From positions 26,210-63,412 of the forward strand of contig CAKKSP010000003.1 of the NCBI GenBank assembly GCA_919902045.1: a DNA stretch of 37,203 nt, written 5' to 3'. This document shows positions 30,536 to 37,203 of the stretch, piece after piece. The notes under the pieces are model-generated. The model had not been told where the DNA came from. It did not search any database and was given only the letters and a program-made list of their open reading frames with translations. Numbering within the stretch: the first letter of the stretch is position 1; every line of letters starts with the position of its first letter. The stretch is from Omnitrophica bacterium GWA2_41_15 (GTDB lineage Bacteria > Omnitrophota > Gorgyraeia > Gygaellales > Profunditerraquicolaceae). A program made the position numbers and the translations under genes.

Positions 30536-31764
30536 AGATTATCCGTCCGAATAATAAAGCAATAGAAAAAATTTATCAGCGCGGGCTAATGCGTTCGCGC
30601 CGTGTTGAGGAAAAAGTGCGTAGTATAATTGACGATGTGCGGCTTCTGGGTGATGAGGCGGTATTAAAATACACGCGTAAATTTGACGGTGTAAAACTTA
30701 TGCCTCGCCAGTTAAAAGTCGCAGAAATTGAAATTAGCGGTGCCTATCAGAATATTACTCCGAATTTCGTTTCTTCTTTAAAAACAATTATTGAGAATAT
30801 AAACCGGTTTTACCGCAGGAGCCTTAAAAAATCCTGGAGGATAAGATGTGAGAATGGGGTAATTTTAGGCGAGCAATATACTCCGCTTGAAAAAGTGGGA
30901 ATTTATATCCCTGCAGGAACGGCGCCGCTTGTTTCTACTGTTTATATGACGGTGCTTCCGGCGCGTATCGCAGGAGTTAAAAAAATCGTTTTAGCCAGCC
31001 CTCCTGATAAACAAGGCTATATCAATCCGCATATCCTGGTTGTAGCTAATCTTTTAAAAGTAGATGAGATTTATCGTATGGGCGGGGCGCAGGCAATTGC
31101 TGCGCTTGCCTATGGCACAAAAACAGTTACCAAGGTGGATAAGATTGTCGGGCCGGGTAATAATTATGTGACTGAAGCAAAACGCCAGGTCTTCGGGACA
31201 GTGGATATTGACATGGTTGCAGGCCCGACGGAACTTGTAATTATCGCTAATCGTCATTCTGATCCTAAGCTTGTAATTGCCGATATTTGCGCTCAAGGCG
31301 AGCATGCCGGAGGACTTTCTGTATTGATTACGAATTCTAAAGCGCTTGCCAAAGAAGTAAAAGCAAAGACCGAAGGAGTAAACGGCTTTATTATTTTAAC
31401 GAAAAATTTAAATGAAGCGACGGAGATTTCTAATCGGATTGCTCCGGAGCACCTTGAGATTATGGTAAAAAATCCGCAGAAACTTCTTAAACAAATTCAG
31501 CATGCCGGGGCAATATTTCTCGGGCCATACAGCCCGACAGCTGTGGGAGATTATGTTGCAGGCCCCAGCCATGTACTGCCTACGGCCGGTACTGCGCGCT
31601 TTTTTTCCGGGCTCGGGGTTTGTGATTTTATAAAGACAAACCATATTATTAGCTATTCTAAAAAAGCGCTTGAACAGATGCGCGAGCCGCTTGAAAAAAT
31701 TGCCGCTATTGAAGGTTTAAATCATCATTTAGAATCGGTTAAAGCGCGTTTTACGAATACTTAA
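30532..31764 (+). CDS. hisD: Histidinol dehydrogenase
   Basis: This zinc enzyme oxidises L-histidinol to histidine in two NAD-dependent steps. The 410-residue length is normal. The NAD and substrate signature is GPGNNYVTEAKRQVFG, and the zinc and catalytic residues sit in DICAQGEHAGG, IAPEHLEIM and VGDYVAGPSHVLPTAGTARF. The start ATG overlaps the alaS stop (ATGA), so the his genes may be transcribed with recA-recX-alaS. hisG, hisC and hisE, which usually accompany hisD, are not in the window. Confidence 0.97.
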   Translation: MKIIRPNNKAIEKIYQRGLMRSRRVEEKVRSIIDDVRLLGDEAVLKYTRKFDGVKLMPRQLKVAEIEISGAYQNITPNFVSSLKTIIENINRFYRRSLKKSWRIRCENGVILGEQYTPLEKVGIYIPAGTAPLVSTVYMTVLPARIAGVKKIVLASPPDKQGYINPHILVVANLLKVDEIYRMGGAQAIAALAYGTKTVTKVDKIVGPGNNYVTEAKRQVFGTVDIDMVAGPTELVIIANRHSDPKLVIADICAQGEHAGGLSVLITNSKALAKEVKAKTEGVNGFIILTKNLNEATEISNRIAPEHLEIMVKNPQKLLKQIQHAGAIFLGPYSPTAVGDYVAGPSHVLPTAGTARFFSGLGVCDFIKTNHIISYSKKALEQMREPLEKIAAIEGLNHHLESVKARFTNT

Positions 31765-31766
31765 TA

Positions 31767-31790
31767 TTCGACCGCGTAGGTCGAGGAAGG
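31767..31790 (+). repeat. CGACCGCGTAGGTCGA repeat, copy 3, ending in a Shine-Dalgarno
   Basis: TTCGACCGCGTAGGTCGAGGAAGG lies between hisD and hisB, 10 bp before the hisB ATG. Its last 22 bases equal those ahead of the acetyltransferase gene at 16218, including GAGGAAGG, which is the only visible ribosome-binding site for hisB. Confidence 0.8.
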
Positions 31791-31799
31791 TAATTAGCT

Positions 31800-32408
31800 A
31801 TGAAAAAAAGGAAAGCAAAAGTGTCCAGAAAAACTCGCGAAACCAATATTAATTTATTGCTTAATCTTGACGGACAAGGGAAGGCAAAGATTAAAACCGG
31901 GATTGGATTTCTTGATCATTTATTAGAGCTTTTTAGTTTTCATGCGCTTATTGACCTTGAAATATCCGCAAAAGGCGATTTTACTGTGGATATTCACCAT
32001 ACAAATGAAGACATCGGTTTAGTTTTAGGGGATGCCATAGCTAAGGCTTTGCAGGATAAAAAAGGCATTCGCAGGTTTGGATTTTTTTCTGTGCCGATGG
32101 AAGATGTTTTGGGAACTGCGGTAATTGATATTTGCGGGCGTAGTTATTTTAGCGGGATAAAATTTCAAAACCTAGCTACGGAACCTAAGGAAAACTCAGG
32201 CTATACCCTAACTTACGCCAACCATTTTTTTGAAAGCTTATCAAAAAAAGCGGGAATAAATCTGCATCTTAAGATCGAAGGCAATAACCCTGATCTACAT
32301 GCAAATTTAGAGCCGCTTTTTAAGGCGTTTGGAGTTGCGCTTCTACAGGCAGTAACTGTTGAGCCGCGCAGAAAAGGTGTACCTTCAACGAAGGGTATTA
32401 TAGATTAA
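31800..32408 (+). CDS. hisB: Imidazoleglycerol-phosphate dehydratase, divergent
   Basis: This is the sixth step of histidine synthesis, dehydrating IGP to imidazole-acetol phosphate with a di-manganese site. The single-domain 202-residue form is normal. Seen: GFLDHLLELFSFH, the first metal motif DIHHTNEDIG, RRFGFFSVPMED, CGRSYF and INLHLKIEG. Two positions depart from the usual sequence. The second metal motif, normally HH-x-x-E, reads LHANLE, so the first His is Leu. The usual PMDE reads PMED. The enzyme may use altered metal ligands, or be slow. It follows hisD by 35 bp containing a repeat, and hisH starts directly after its stop. Confidence 0.93.
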   Translation: MKKRKAKVSRKTRETNINLLLNLDGQGKAKIKTGIGFLDHLLELFSFHALIDLEISAKGDFTVDIHHTNEDIGLVLGDAIAKALQDKKGIRRFGFFSVPMEDVLGTAVIDICGRSYFSGIKFQNLATEPKENSGYTLTYANHFFESLSKKAGINLHLKIEGNNPDLHANLEPLFKAFGVALLQAVTVEPRRKGVPSTKGIID

Positions 32409-33035
32409 ATGCTTGCTATAGTTGATTATGGAATGGGGAATATTCACAGCGTAAAAAAGGCGCTTCAGAAATTGGGGGGCAAGGTTAAAGTTGTAACTGA
32501 CCCCAAGGAGCTTTTAGGAGCGGAAAAAATTGTACTTCCCGGAGTAGGCGCTTTTGACGATGCTGTATCTGTTTTAAGGCGCAGAGGTTTAATAGCTGCG
32601 ATTAAAAAAGAGATAGCCAAAGGTAAACCTTTTTTAGGAATCTGCCTTGGGATGCAGCTTCTTTTTGAAACAAGTGATGAGTCGCCTAAGGCCAAAGGCA
32701 TGGCGTTATTAAAAGGGAGGGTTAGGTCATTTCCCCGAAAAAAATCTTTGCCTGTTCCGCAGATTGGATGGAATACTATTGATAAAGTTGCCAGGTTGCC
32801 AGGTTGCCAGGTTGCCAGTATATTAAAAGGTATCCCCGATAATTCTTATGTGTATTTTTGCCATTCCTATTATCCCGATCCGAAGGACAAATCAGTAATT
32901 GCAGCATCAACTAATTATGGTATAAATTTTGCTTCCGTGGTTTGTAAAGATAATATTTTTGGCATGCAATTCCATCCTGAAAAAAGCCAAGCCGTTGGTT
33001 TGAGGATTTTGAAAAATTTTATAGAACTATGCTAA
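32409..33035 (+). CDS. hisH: Imidazole glycerol phosphate synthase subunit HisH
   Basis: This glutamine amidotransferase subunit feeds ammonia to HisF. The class I triad is seen: Cys in GICLGMQLLF (about residue 80), His and Glu in FGMQFHPEKSQ near the C-terminus. The oxyanion segment VLPGVGAFDDA and the interface PQIGWNTI are also present. Between IGWNTI and ILKGIPDNSYVYFCHSYY there is an unusual VARLPGCQVA stretch encoded by four copies of an 8-bp repeat; family members are usually shorter here. The 208-residue length is therefore slightly long. It overlaps hisA by 7 bp. hisF is three genes downstream rather than adjacent. Confidence 0.96.
   Translation: MLAIVDYGMGNIHSVKKALQKLGGKVKVVTDPKELLGAEKIVLPGVGAFDDAVSVLRRRGLIAAIKKEIAKGKPFLGICLGMQLLFETSDESPKAKGMALLKGRVRSFPRKKSLPVPQIGWNTIDKVARLPGCQVASILKGIPDNSYVYFCHSYYPDPKDKSVIAASTNYGINFASVVCKDNIFGMQFHPEKSQAVGLRILKNFIELC
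32787..32818 (+). repeat. Four-copy 8-bp tandem repeat (GTTGCCAG) inside hisH
   Basis: Four perfect copies of GTTGCCAG (32 bp) are read through in successive frames as VARLPGCQVA. The unit is not a multiple of three, so slippage by one unit would truncate HisH before its catalytic His and Glu. Confidence 0.92.
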
Positions 33036-33745
33036 TCATTCCTGCAATCGATCTAAAAGATGGCTGCGTTGTGCGCTATGTACAGGGAAAGCGCGATAAA
33101 AAAGTTTATTCGCGCGACCCGGTTAAAACTGCCAAGTATTGGATAAAGCAAGGTGCAGATCTTATCCACGTAGTTGATCTGGATGGCGCATTTGATGGGC
33201 AGCTGAAAAATTTAGCTTTTGTTGAAAAAATTGTCAAAGATACGGGAGCAAATATAGAGTTTGGTGGTGGGGTGCGTTCCGCTATTTTAATTAAGAAATT
33301 ACTGAATTTAGGAGTTAAGCGGGTGATCGTCGGTACCCGCGTAGCTCAAGATGAGAAGTTTTTAAAAGAGATCGCCAAAAATTTTAAGAATAAAGTGATA
33401 GTAAGTTTGGATGCGCAGGGCGAGCGCCTAATGATCAAAGGATGGAAAGAAGCTTCCAAAGGCCTAAAGGTGATAGATTTCGCTTTACGTTTAAAAGCGC
33501 TTGGTTTTAAGGAAGTCATTTATACCGATACATTAAAAGATGGCACGCTTAAAGGCCCGAATATTAAGGATCTTAAGAAACTCTTAAAAGAAACCGGGCT
33601 TTTAGTAATTGCTTCAGGCGGAGTTTCTTCGCTTGAGGATCTACGTAAGCTTAAAGTACTTGAAAAAGACGGTATCACCGGTGTAATCATCGGGAAAGCC
33701 CTTTATGAGGGGAAGTTTACTCTGGCACAGGCGTTGAAAGTTTAA
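33029..33745 (+). CDS. hisA: ProFAR isomerase (HisA)
   Basis: This (beta/alpha)8 enzyme isomerises ProFAR to PRFAR. The two catalytic aspartates sit in IPAIDLKDGCVV (first strand) and VIYTDTLKDGTLKGPN (fifth). The phosphate loops are EFGGGVRS and ASGGVSSLEDL. The 238-residue length is standard. The sequence is distinct from the hisF product, as shown by the acidic isomerase-type TDTLKDGT segment. It overlaps hisH by 7 bp, so translation is coupled. Confidence 0.96.
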   Translation: MLIIPAIDLKDGCVVRYVQGKRDKKVYSRDPVKTAKYWIKQGADLIHVVDLDGAFDGQLKNLAFVEKIVKDTGANIEFGGGVRSAILIKKLLNLGVKRVIVGTRVAQDEKFLKEIAKNFKNKVIVSLDAQGERLMIKGWKEASKGLKVIDFALRLKALGFKEVIYTDTLKDGTLKGPNIKDLKKLLKETGLLVIASGGVSSLEDLRKLKVLEKDGITGVIIGKALYEGKFTLAQALKV

Positions 33746-33749
33746 AATA

Positions 33750-33793
33750 GGGACACTTTTTAACATGTACTTTGAAATTTAAAAAAGTGTCCC
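33750..33793. repeat. GGGACACTTTTTAA palindromic element (variant copy)
   Basis: A 44-bp palindrome with arms GGGACACTTTTTAA (33750-33763) and TTAAAAAAGTGTCCC (33779-33793). It is a sequence variant of the 43-bp elements at 7439 and 34260. It sits just after hisA and ahead of the lipoprotein gene. The track's TTG start at 33772 lies inside it and is not a real start. Confidence 0.8.
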
Positions 33794-33819
33794 TGAAATT
33801 AAAACATGGAGGTATCATG

Positions 33820-34254
33820 ATGAGATTCTTGGGTGTATGTTTCGGTTTCATTTTTCTGCTTAGCCTTTCTGGTTGTGCTACGATGCGAAAAAACGATTCT
33901 ATGGAAATGCAAGGGTTAAAAAATCAGGTTTCTGTGCTTGAGTCTCAGTTGAAAATAAAGGATGATGAGATCGCTACTCTTCAGGATTCATTACGCGTAA
34001 AAGAATCCAAGAGCGCTACGCCGGCTTTACGGCGTAATATCGGCGAAGTAAAATCGCGTCCTACAATGCGCCAGATTCAGCAATCTTTAAAAAATGCCGG
34101 TTATAGCCCCGGGTCAGTAGATGGAGTTAGCGGCCGAAAGACAAGAGAAGCAATTAAGGCATTTCAGCGTGATAATAAAATAACCCCAGACGGCAGAGCA
34201 GGAAAAAAGACCTGGGAGTTGTTGAAAGAGTATTTGGATAAGAAAAGTAAGTAA
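33820..34254 (+). CDS. Lipoprotein with coiled coil and peptidoglycan-binding domain
   Basis: From ATG 33820 the product is 144 residues; ATG 33817 is an alternative one codon earlier. GGAGGT at 33808-33813 is best spaced for 33820. The track start at 33772 is a TTG within a repeat and lacks a ribosome site. A lipoprotein signal peptide (FLGVCFGFIFLLSLSGC) ends at a clear lipobox. A heptad coiled coil follows (LKNQVSVLESQLKIKDDEIATLQ), then a PG_binding_1 domain (QIQQSLKNAGYSPGSVDGVSG, FQRDNKITPDGRAGKKTWELL). It probably anchors an envelope layer to peptidoglycan. It has no histidine-related function, and it interrupts hisA-hisF between two palindromic elements. Confidence 0.88.
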   Translation: MRFLGVCFGFIFLLSLSGCATMRKNDSMEMQGLKNQVSVLESQLKIKDDEIATLQDSLRVKESKSATPALRRNIGEVKSRPTMRQIQQSLKNAGYSPGSVDGVSGRKTREAIKAFQRDNKITPDGRAGKKTWELLKEYLDKKSK

Positions 34255-34259
34255 CTTTA

Positions 34260-34302
34260 GGGACATTTCTAAACAGGTAAATTACTTGTTAAGAAATGTC
34301 CC
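34260..34302. repeat. GGGACATTTCT palindromic element, copy 2
   Basis: A 43-bp element with arms GGGACATTTCTAAACA and TGTTAAGAAATGTCCC (reading ACTTGTTAAGAAATGTCCC on the right). Reverse-complemented, it differs from copy 7439-7481 at only about two positions. It separates the lipoprotein gene from hisF. Confidence 0.85.
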
Positions 34303-34314
34303 TGGTAAACTAAT

Positions 34315-35073
34315 ATGCTAACTAAACGTATTATCCCTTGCCTTGACATCAAAGACGGCAGGGTAGTTAAAGGTGTAAAATTTTTAGGCCTGCGTGATGC
34401 CGGAGATCCGGTAAAAGTAGCTCGTGCCTATGAAAAGCAGGGTGCGGATGAGTTGGTTTTTTTAGATATTACCGCAAGTTACCAGAAAAGAAAAACCTTG
34501 GTTAAACTTGTTGAGGCAGTTGCAACAAATATATTTATGCCTTTTACTGTTGGCGGGGGCGTTGGGTCAGTTGAAGATATTCGGGTGCTTTTAAACGCGG
34601 GAGCTGACAAAGTCTCGCTTAACACCGCGGCAGTGAATAATCCGCGCTTGATTGCAGAAGCAAGCCGAAAGTTTGGCAGTCAGTGTATTGTGGTTGCCAT
34701 TGATGCCAAGAAGATGAGGACAGAGCAATGGCAGGTATATACCCATGGCGGCAGAACGCCGGTTAAATTAGAAGCAGTTGCCTGGGCAAAAAAAGCAGCG
34801 CAATTAGGCGCAGGAGAAATCCTTCTGACTAGTATGGATTGTGATGGGACCAAGGCCGGCTATGACCTTAAGCTTACCCGCGCTGTAGTAGATGCTGTAA
34901 ATATTCCTGTAATTGCCTCAGGAGGGGCAGGAACTTTAAAAGATTTCTATCTGGTTTTTACTAAAGCAAAGGCGCAGGCCGCTCTTGCTGCGTCATTATT
35001 CCATTATCGGGAACTTTCAATTCCACAAGTAAAAGATTATTTAAGGAGAAACAAAGTATGCGTAAGAGCCTGA
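34315..35073 (+). CDS. hisF: Imidazole glycerol phosphate synthase subunit HisF
   Basis: This cyclase subunit turns PRFAR plus ammonia from HisH into IGP and AICAR. The first-strand signature is [18 protein letters not shown], with catalytic Asp. [35 protein letters not shown] and the second catalytic Asp in [15 protein letters not shown] are all typical, as is [11 protein letters not shown]. The length is 252 residues. The start is ATG 34315; no strong Shine-Dalgarno follows the repeat. It overlaps hisI by 16 bp. Confidence 0.97.
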   Translation: MLTKRIIPCLDIKDGRVVKGVKFLGLRDAGDPVKVARAYEKQGADELVFLDITASYQKRKTLVKLVEAVATNIFMPFTVGGGVGSVEDIRVLLNAGADKVSLNTAAVNNPRLIAEASRKFGSQCIVVAIDAKKMRTEQWQVYTHGGRTPVKLEAVAWAKKAAQLGAGEILLTSMDCDGTKAGYDLKLTRAVVDAVNIPVIASGGAGTLKDFYLVFTKAKAQAALAASLFHYRELSIPQVKDYLRRNKVCVRA

Positions 35074-35399
35074 AGAAAGAAGTTGTTGCTCCCGGTAAAT
35101 TTAAGTTTGACAGCCAAGGGCTTATTCCCGCAATCATTCAGGATTATAAAACCGGGGAAGTCCTGATGCTTGCTTATATGAATAAGGAATCAGTGCGCAG
35201 GACATTAAAACTTGGAAAAACCTGTTTCTGGTCGCGTTCGCGTAAGGAATATTGGGTTAAAGGTATGACTTCGGGGCATTTTCAGTTTGTAAAATCTATT
35301 GCCTATGATTGTGATTTAGATGCGCTGTTAATTAAAGTGCGCCAGGTAGGTGTGGCTTGCCATACGGGAAACAGAAGTTGTTTTTATAGGAAGATTTAG
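35058..35399 (+). CDS. hisI: Phosphoribosyl-AMP cyclohydrolase
   Basis: This zinc enzyme opens the adenine ring of PR-AMP, the third step of histidine synthesis. The 113-residue single-domain form has no fused HisE. Signatures are [31 protein letters not shown] and the zinc ligands in YDCDLDALL and [14 protein letters not shown]. It starts within the end of hisF (16-bp overlap). The GGAG in the hisF tail (AAGGAG) can serve as its ribosome site. Confidence 0.97.
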   Translation: MRKSLKKEVVAPGKFKFDSQGLIPAIIQDYKTGEVLMLAYMNKESVRRTLKLGKTCFWSRSRKEYWVKGMTSGHFQFVKSIAYDCDLDALLIKVRQVGVACHTGNRSCFYRKI

Positions 35400-35424
35400 T
35401 AAGTATTCATGTCAAAATAATAAA

Positions 35425-36912
35425 ATGATCAACCCGACATTTAAAGACTTCGTGAAATTAACCAAGCAAGGGAACGTGATTCCGGTTTACAAGGAAATCA
35501 GCGCCGACCTCGATACTCCGGTTTCTGCTTTTATGAAATTAAAAAAAAGCAGTTACTCTTTTTTGCTTGAATCAGTAGAAGGCCAGGAGAATATTGCCCG
35601 CTACTCTTTTCTTGGCAGCGGCAGTTCGTTTGTTTTTAAGAGTAAGGGGAATAAAGTTAGTTTTATTTATCCGGATAAAAACAAACTCGTTACCTTTACG
35701 CCGCAGGAATCACCCTTTGCCGAATTAAAAAAGATTATGCGGGGTTTTAAGAGTGTGCACGTAAAAGGCCTGCCGCGTTTTTGCGGAGGGTTAGTCGGGT
35801 ATATGGGTTATGATTATGTGCGTTTTTTTGAAGATATCCCTGATAAAAATACCGATGACCTTAATTTGCCTGATGCAATTTTTATGCAGACAGATACGTT
35901 GTTAGTTTTTGACCATGTTAAACATACCATAAAGATCGTACGCAATGTTATCCTGCCAAAAAAGAATAAATTTACATTAAGCAGTCTTAAAAAAATTTAT
36001 AACCAGGCAGTAACTGATATTCAAAAGATTAGCCTTGATTTTTCCTCTTCTTTTTGGGGGAAGAATATCGAGCCATTATTAAATCAGAAAATTGTGCCTG
36101 TATCCAATAATTCAAAAAAAGAATTTTGTGATAATGTGCTTAAAGCAAAAGAGTATATCAGGAAAGGGGATGTTATACAGGTAGTGCTTTCGCAGCGTTT
36201 TAGCCTTCCACTAGGTAAAAAAACTCCGCTTGATGTTTATCGCAGGCTGCGTATATTAAATCCTTCCCCGTATATGTTTTATCTTAATTTAAAAGATGTT
36301 ACTTTGGTGGGATCTTCACCTGAAATTTTGGTGCGTTGTGAAGATGGATTGGTGCAGACTCGTCCTATTGCCGGAACGCGCCCGCGGGGAAAAACCGAAG
36401 AAGAAGATAATTTACTTGAAAAACAGCTGCGTGTAGATGCTAAAGAAAAAGCTGAACATTTGATGTTAGTTGATCTGGGAAGAAATGATCTAGGCAGGGT
36501 TTGCCGCAATAGCAGTGTAAAGGTAAGTGATTTTATGTCTGTTGAGCGTTATTCGCATGTGATGCATTTAGTTTCCAATGTAACCGGTAAGTTAAATAAA
36601 GGATTAGGTTCTTTTGAAGCGCTTTCTGCATGTTTTCCTGCCGGGACTGTTTCCGGAAGCCCTAAAATCCGGGCAATGGAGATTATTGATGAGCTGGAGA
36701 ATCAGCGCCGGGGGCCGTATGCCGGTTGTGTCGGGTATTTTGATTTTTCCGGAAATATGGATACTTGTATTACTATACGCACGATCGTGATTAAAGATAA
36801 GACTGCCTATGTGCAGGCAGGAGCGGGGATTGTCGCGGATTCCCTCCCCGAAAGTGAATATCGGGAATCCCAAAATAAAGCCAAAGCATTGCTTGAAGCG
36901 ATTGCTGGGTAA
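35425..36912 (+). CDS. trpE: Anthranilate synthase component I
   Basis: This enzyme converts chorismate to anthranilate using ammonia from TrpG. The 495-residue length from ATG 35425 (MINPTFKDFVKLTKQGNVIP) is standard. The track's 35350 start would overlap hisI and add 25 unrelated residues. The N-terminal feedback region contains SSYSFLLESVEG-like wording (here SSYSFLLESVEGQENIARYSFLG). The chorismate-binding core shows RPIAGTRPRG, LMLVDLGRNDLGRVC, HVMHLVSNVTG, FPAGTVSGSPKIRAMEIIDELE and the C-terminal AGAGIVADSLPESEY. trpG and the rest of the trp pathway are not in the window; the next gene is rpsP. Confidence 0.96.
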   Translation: MINPTFKDFVKLTKQGNVIPVYKEISADLDTPVSAFMKLKKSSYSFLLESVEGQENIARYSFLGSGSSFVFKSKGNKVSFIYPDKNKLVTFTPQESPFAELKKIMRGFKSVHVKGLPRFCGGLVGYMGYDYVRFFEDIPDKNTDDLNLPDAIFMQTDTLLVFDHVKHTIKIVRNVILPKKNKFTLSSLKKIYNQAVTDIQKISLDFSSSFWGKNIEPLLNQKIVPVSNNSKKEFCDNVLKAKEYIRKGDVIQVVLSQRFSLPLGKKTPLDVYRRLRILNPSPYMFYLNLKDVTLVGSSPEILVRCEDGLVQTRPIAGTRPRGKTEEEDNLLEKQLRVDAKEKAEHLMLVDLGRNDLGRVCRNSSVKVSDFMSVERYSHVMHLVSNVTGKLNKGLGSFEALSACFPAGTVSGSPKIRAMEIIDELENQRRGPYAGCVGYFDFSGNMDTCITIRTIVIKDKTAYVQAGAGIVADSLPESEYRESQNKAKALLEAIAG

Positions 36913-36926
36913 AATTAATTTGAATT

Positions 36927-36960
36927 AACACCCGGCGCAATCGGAATGTGCGCCGGTGTT
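36927..36960 (+). terminator. Strong hairpin between trpE and rpsP
   Basis: AACACCCGGCGCA (36927-36939) and TGCGCCGGTGTT (36949-36960) form a 12-bp GC-rich stem with one bulged C and a 9-nt loop, followed by a weak T-rich GTTT. It could terminate the his-trpE transcript or form a leader structure for rpsP. The short T tract makes intrinsic termination uncertain. Confidence 0.55.
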
Positions 36961-36986
36961 GTTTAACCAACAAGAAGGGGGTCAGC

Positions 36987-37203
36987 ATGGCAACACGTAT
37001 TCGTTTAAGAAGGATCGGTAGCAATCCGAAAAAAAGGCCGCATTTTCATATCAGCGTTTTTAATGAGACGCGTAACAGGGACAGTTTATTTGTCGAAGAT
37101 CTTGGTATCTATGAACCAGTAGGAAAAGGTGTCCAGGTAAAACTTAATAAAGAGCGTTATGATTATTGGGTTAAAAAAGGAGCAGCACCTACTGATACAG
37201 TTA
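36987..37203 (+). CDS. rpsP: 30S ribosomal protein S16 (3' end beyond window)
   Basis: The first 72 codons of S16 are present, cut by the window edge. The product begins MATRIRLRRIGSNPKKRPHF, followed by DLGIYEPVGKG and ERYDYWVKKGAAPTDTV, all typical. A strong Shine-Dalgarno (AAGGGGG) lies 7 bases before the ATG. In many bacteria rpsP starts an operon with rimM, trmD and rplS, which may lie just outside. Confidence 0.96.
   Translation, partial: MATRIRLRRIGSNPKKRPHFHISVFNETRNRDSLFVEDLGIYEPVGKGVQVKLNKERYDYWVKKGAAPTDTV

Noticed and set aside
33772-33819. Track start of the lipoprotein ORF at TTG 33772
   Set aside because: It lies within a palindromic repeat, lacks a ribosome site and would bury the lipoprotein signal peptide. 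GGAGGT supports ATG 33820 (or 33817).
35350-35424. Upstream part of the trpE ORF (start at 35350)
   Set aside because: It overlaps hisI in another frame and encodes residues unrelated to TrpE. ATG 35425 matches the family start.

Overview
The window is a dense, almost entirely plus-strand stretch of a moderately AT-rich bacterial chromosome. Codons look homogeneous by eye. The organism is a diderm: it has a FadL-type outer-membrane protein, a lipoprotein and a Wzc-type polysaccharide co-polymerase/kinase. The gene mix fits an uncultured lineage such as Candidatus Omnitrophota: tandem receiver/PilZ/HD-GYP signalling, a ferredoxin-fused EtfA, a compact SMC and abundant small palindromic repeats. 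That placement is inference from gene content only, at about 50% confidence.

Layout. (1) 1-4142 is the tail of an exopolysaccharide/surface module: BY-kinase, ExeA-type AAA ATPase, HD-GYP protein and a two-helix micro-protein. (2) 4187-14331 is a signalling island with three histidine kinases, a FadL porin and a TusA-DsrE sulfur-relay pair. It continues with REC-PilZ, REC-REC and REC proteins, then three signalling proteins that each lack a key part: a stand-alone DHp domain, a receiver with Asn at the phospho-site and an HD-GYP protein without its catalytic core. (3) 14341-16673 holds marC, glgC and an ArgA-like acetyltransferase. (4) 16881-20027 is an acyl-CoA dehydrogenase/EtfB/ferredoxin-EtfA operon. 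(5) 20109-24971 encodes the chromosome-structure ATPase SMC, interrupted inside its Walker A loop by a 548-residue LAGLIDADG intein. (6) A convergent GAF-GGDEF diguanylate cyclase follows. (7) 26305-30535 is recA-recX-alaS behind a near-consensus sigma70 promoter. (8) 30532-36912 is a histidine operon (hisD-B-H-A-F-I) ending in trpE, with a peptidoglycan-binding lipoprotein inserted between hisA and hisF and flanked by palindromes. (9) The start of rpsP closes the window.

How it works together: the first 14 kb looks like c-di-GMP and phosphorelay control of surface polysaccharide (HD-GYP, PilZ, GGDEF, BY-kinase). The rest is housekeeping metabolism and DNA maintenance. At least three families of short palindromes sit in intergenic gaps, and two short tandem repeats (8 bp in hisH, 7 bp in alaS) lie in frame inside biosynthetic or essential genes.

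Most striking: the SMC Walker-A intein, the reduced SMC hinge, the run of three degenerate signalling proteins, and the repeats that trespass on coding sequence. No tRNA, rRNA, CRISPR array or transposase was seen.
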